A DNA stretch of 5,604 nt from positions 1 to 5,604 of the forward strand of contig MCBC01000100.1 in NCBI GenBank assembly GCA_001723855.1. The letters run 5' to 3'. Both the position numbers and the translations under genes were made by a program. The notes beneath the pieces are model-generated. The model saw nothing but the letters and a program-made list of their open reading frames with translations, searched no databases and was not told the origin of the DNA. Below, piece after piece: positions 5,219 through 5,604 of this stretch; position 1 is the first letter of the stretch; each line of letters begins with the position of its first letter. The DNA is from Candidatus Altarchaeales archaeon WOR_SM1_86-2 (GTDB lineage Archaea; Altiarchaeota; Altiarchaeia; IMC4; MCBC01).

Positions 5219-5604
5219 TCACTCCCTAAAATACGGCTCCCTTCTCCCAACCGCCTCAATAAATAATTCCTTTAATTTATCATCGCCTGCACCTGCACGC
5301 ATCGGAGTTAAAAAATCAATTAAATTATTATTTCTCATCAGGCACGGCTTGAACTTCCCATCGGATGTAATTCTCATGCGTGTGCAGTTTTTACAAAATT
5401 CCGTATTGTGCATCGGATGCACGACCTCAATTTCCGCATCGTTCAGGACATATTTTTTCCGGTTCTGCATAAATTTTCTTGTAATTATTTTGTCTGCCCT
5501 GTCTTCAAGTTCTTTTTCAACCCCGGATAAATCATAAAAATACTTGCTGAAAAATTCTTTATCCGAATCAATAAGTTCAATTAATTGAAGAATTATTTTA
5601 TTAT
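5219..5604 (-). CDS. moaA: GTP 3',8-cyclase MoaA, C-terminal part (5' end outside window)
   Basis: The frame is open from the right window edge to TGA at 5219-5221, giving 127 residues; the true start lies beyond the window and ATG 5468-5470 is only an internal Met. The hallmark is FCKNCTRMRITSDGKFKPCL: a C-x2-C-x13-C set that binds the second, substrate-coordinating [4Fe-4S] cluster of MoaA, with the Arg-rich RMRIT segment that contacts GTP. It is preceded by YVLNDAEIEVVHPMHN and followed by RNNNLIDFLTPMR. MoaA is the radical-SAM enzyme that converts GTP to 3',8-cyclo-7,8-dihydro-GTP, the first step of molybdopterin synthesis. The radical-SAM CxxxCxxC motif is outside the window. The protein ends AVGRREPYFRE, without the Gly-Gly C-terminus of many bacterial MoaA proteins; this tail resembles archaeal-type versions. 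Confidence 0.9.
   Translation of the reverse strand, partial: NKIILQLIELIDSDKEFFSKYFYDLSGVEKELEDRADKIITRKFMQNRKKYVLNDAEIEVVHPMHNTEFCKNCTRMRITSDGKFKPCLMRNNNLIDFLTPMRAGAGDDKLKELFIEAVGRREPYFRE

Noticed and set aside
5178..5537. + strand open frame of 119 codons antisense to moaA
   Set aside because: It lies opposite the strongly supported MoaA coding sequence, and its translation is Ser/Phe/Leu-rich as expected for a shadow frame. The same applies to + strand frames at 3689-3901 and 4805-5002 inside the helicase and the - strand frame at 2160-2486 inside the OB-NYN gene.
1..5604. CRISPR array, tRNA, rRNA or complete insertion sequence
   Set aside because: I saw no regularly spaced short repeats, no tRNA- or rRNA-like segments, and no transposase or recombinase coding sequence on either strand.

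Overview
The window is AT-rich bacterial chromosome. Two housekeeping genes mark its edges: the last 39 codons of ftsY (signal recognition particle receptor) on the + strand at the left, and the 3' part of moaA (molybdenum cofactor synthesis) on the - strand at the right. The low G+C, the mostly weak or absent Shine-Dalgarno sequences and the archaeal-looking MoaA tail would fit a low-GC Gram-negative such as a member of the Bacteroidota/Ignavibacteria group. This is only a guess, because no rRNA or other strong phylogenetic marker is present.

The sequence between ftsY and moaA is accessory. From left to right: (1) the intact ftsY end (1-120), followed at once by a hairpin-bearing repeat, R1 (121-177). 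(2) A leftward three-gene operon: a four-helix membrane protein (1259-1720), a full-length ComEC-like metallo-beta-lactamase-fold (MBL) protein (423-1262) overlapping it by ATGA, and a 68-codon relic of a second MBL protein whose catalytic core is missing (211-417). (3) An intergenic stretch (1721-2208) with a palindrome upstream of the operon, a second hairpin repeat R2 (1822-1876) related to R1, and a second copy of the ftsY 3' end (1936-2055) that lacks a start codon and the rest of the gene. (4) A rightward gene (2209-2976) encoding an apparent OB-fold fused to a NYN/PIN-like ribonuclease domain. (5) A convergent leftward 721-residue RecD/Pif1-type superfamily 1 helicase (2990-5155), separated from the nuclease stop by 13 bases. 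(6) moaA.

The main structural point is that the MBL operon lies between two roughly 88%-identical copies of the ftsY 3' end, and just inside them between two copies of a hairpin repeat. This is what is left when a DNA segment inserts at the 3' end of a gene and restores the reading frame with its own copy of that end. No integrase or transposase lies in the window, so the mechanism is not shown. The cargo (membrane protein plus MBL hydrolase, an OB-NYN ribonuclease, a RecD-like helicase) looks like defence or genome-conflict cargo in an insertion hotspot. None of it matches a named system that I can assign with confidence. The best candidates for something undescribed are the translationally coupled membrane protein-MBL pair, the OB-NYN fusion, and the helicase's previously unrecognised-looking pair of tandem C-terminal domains.
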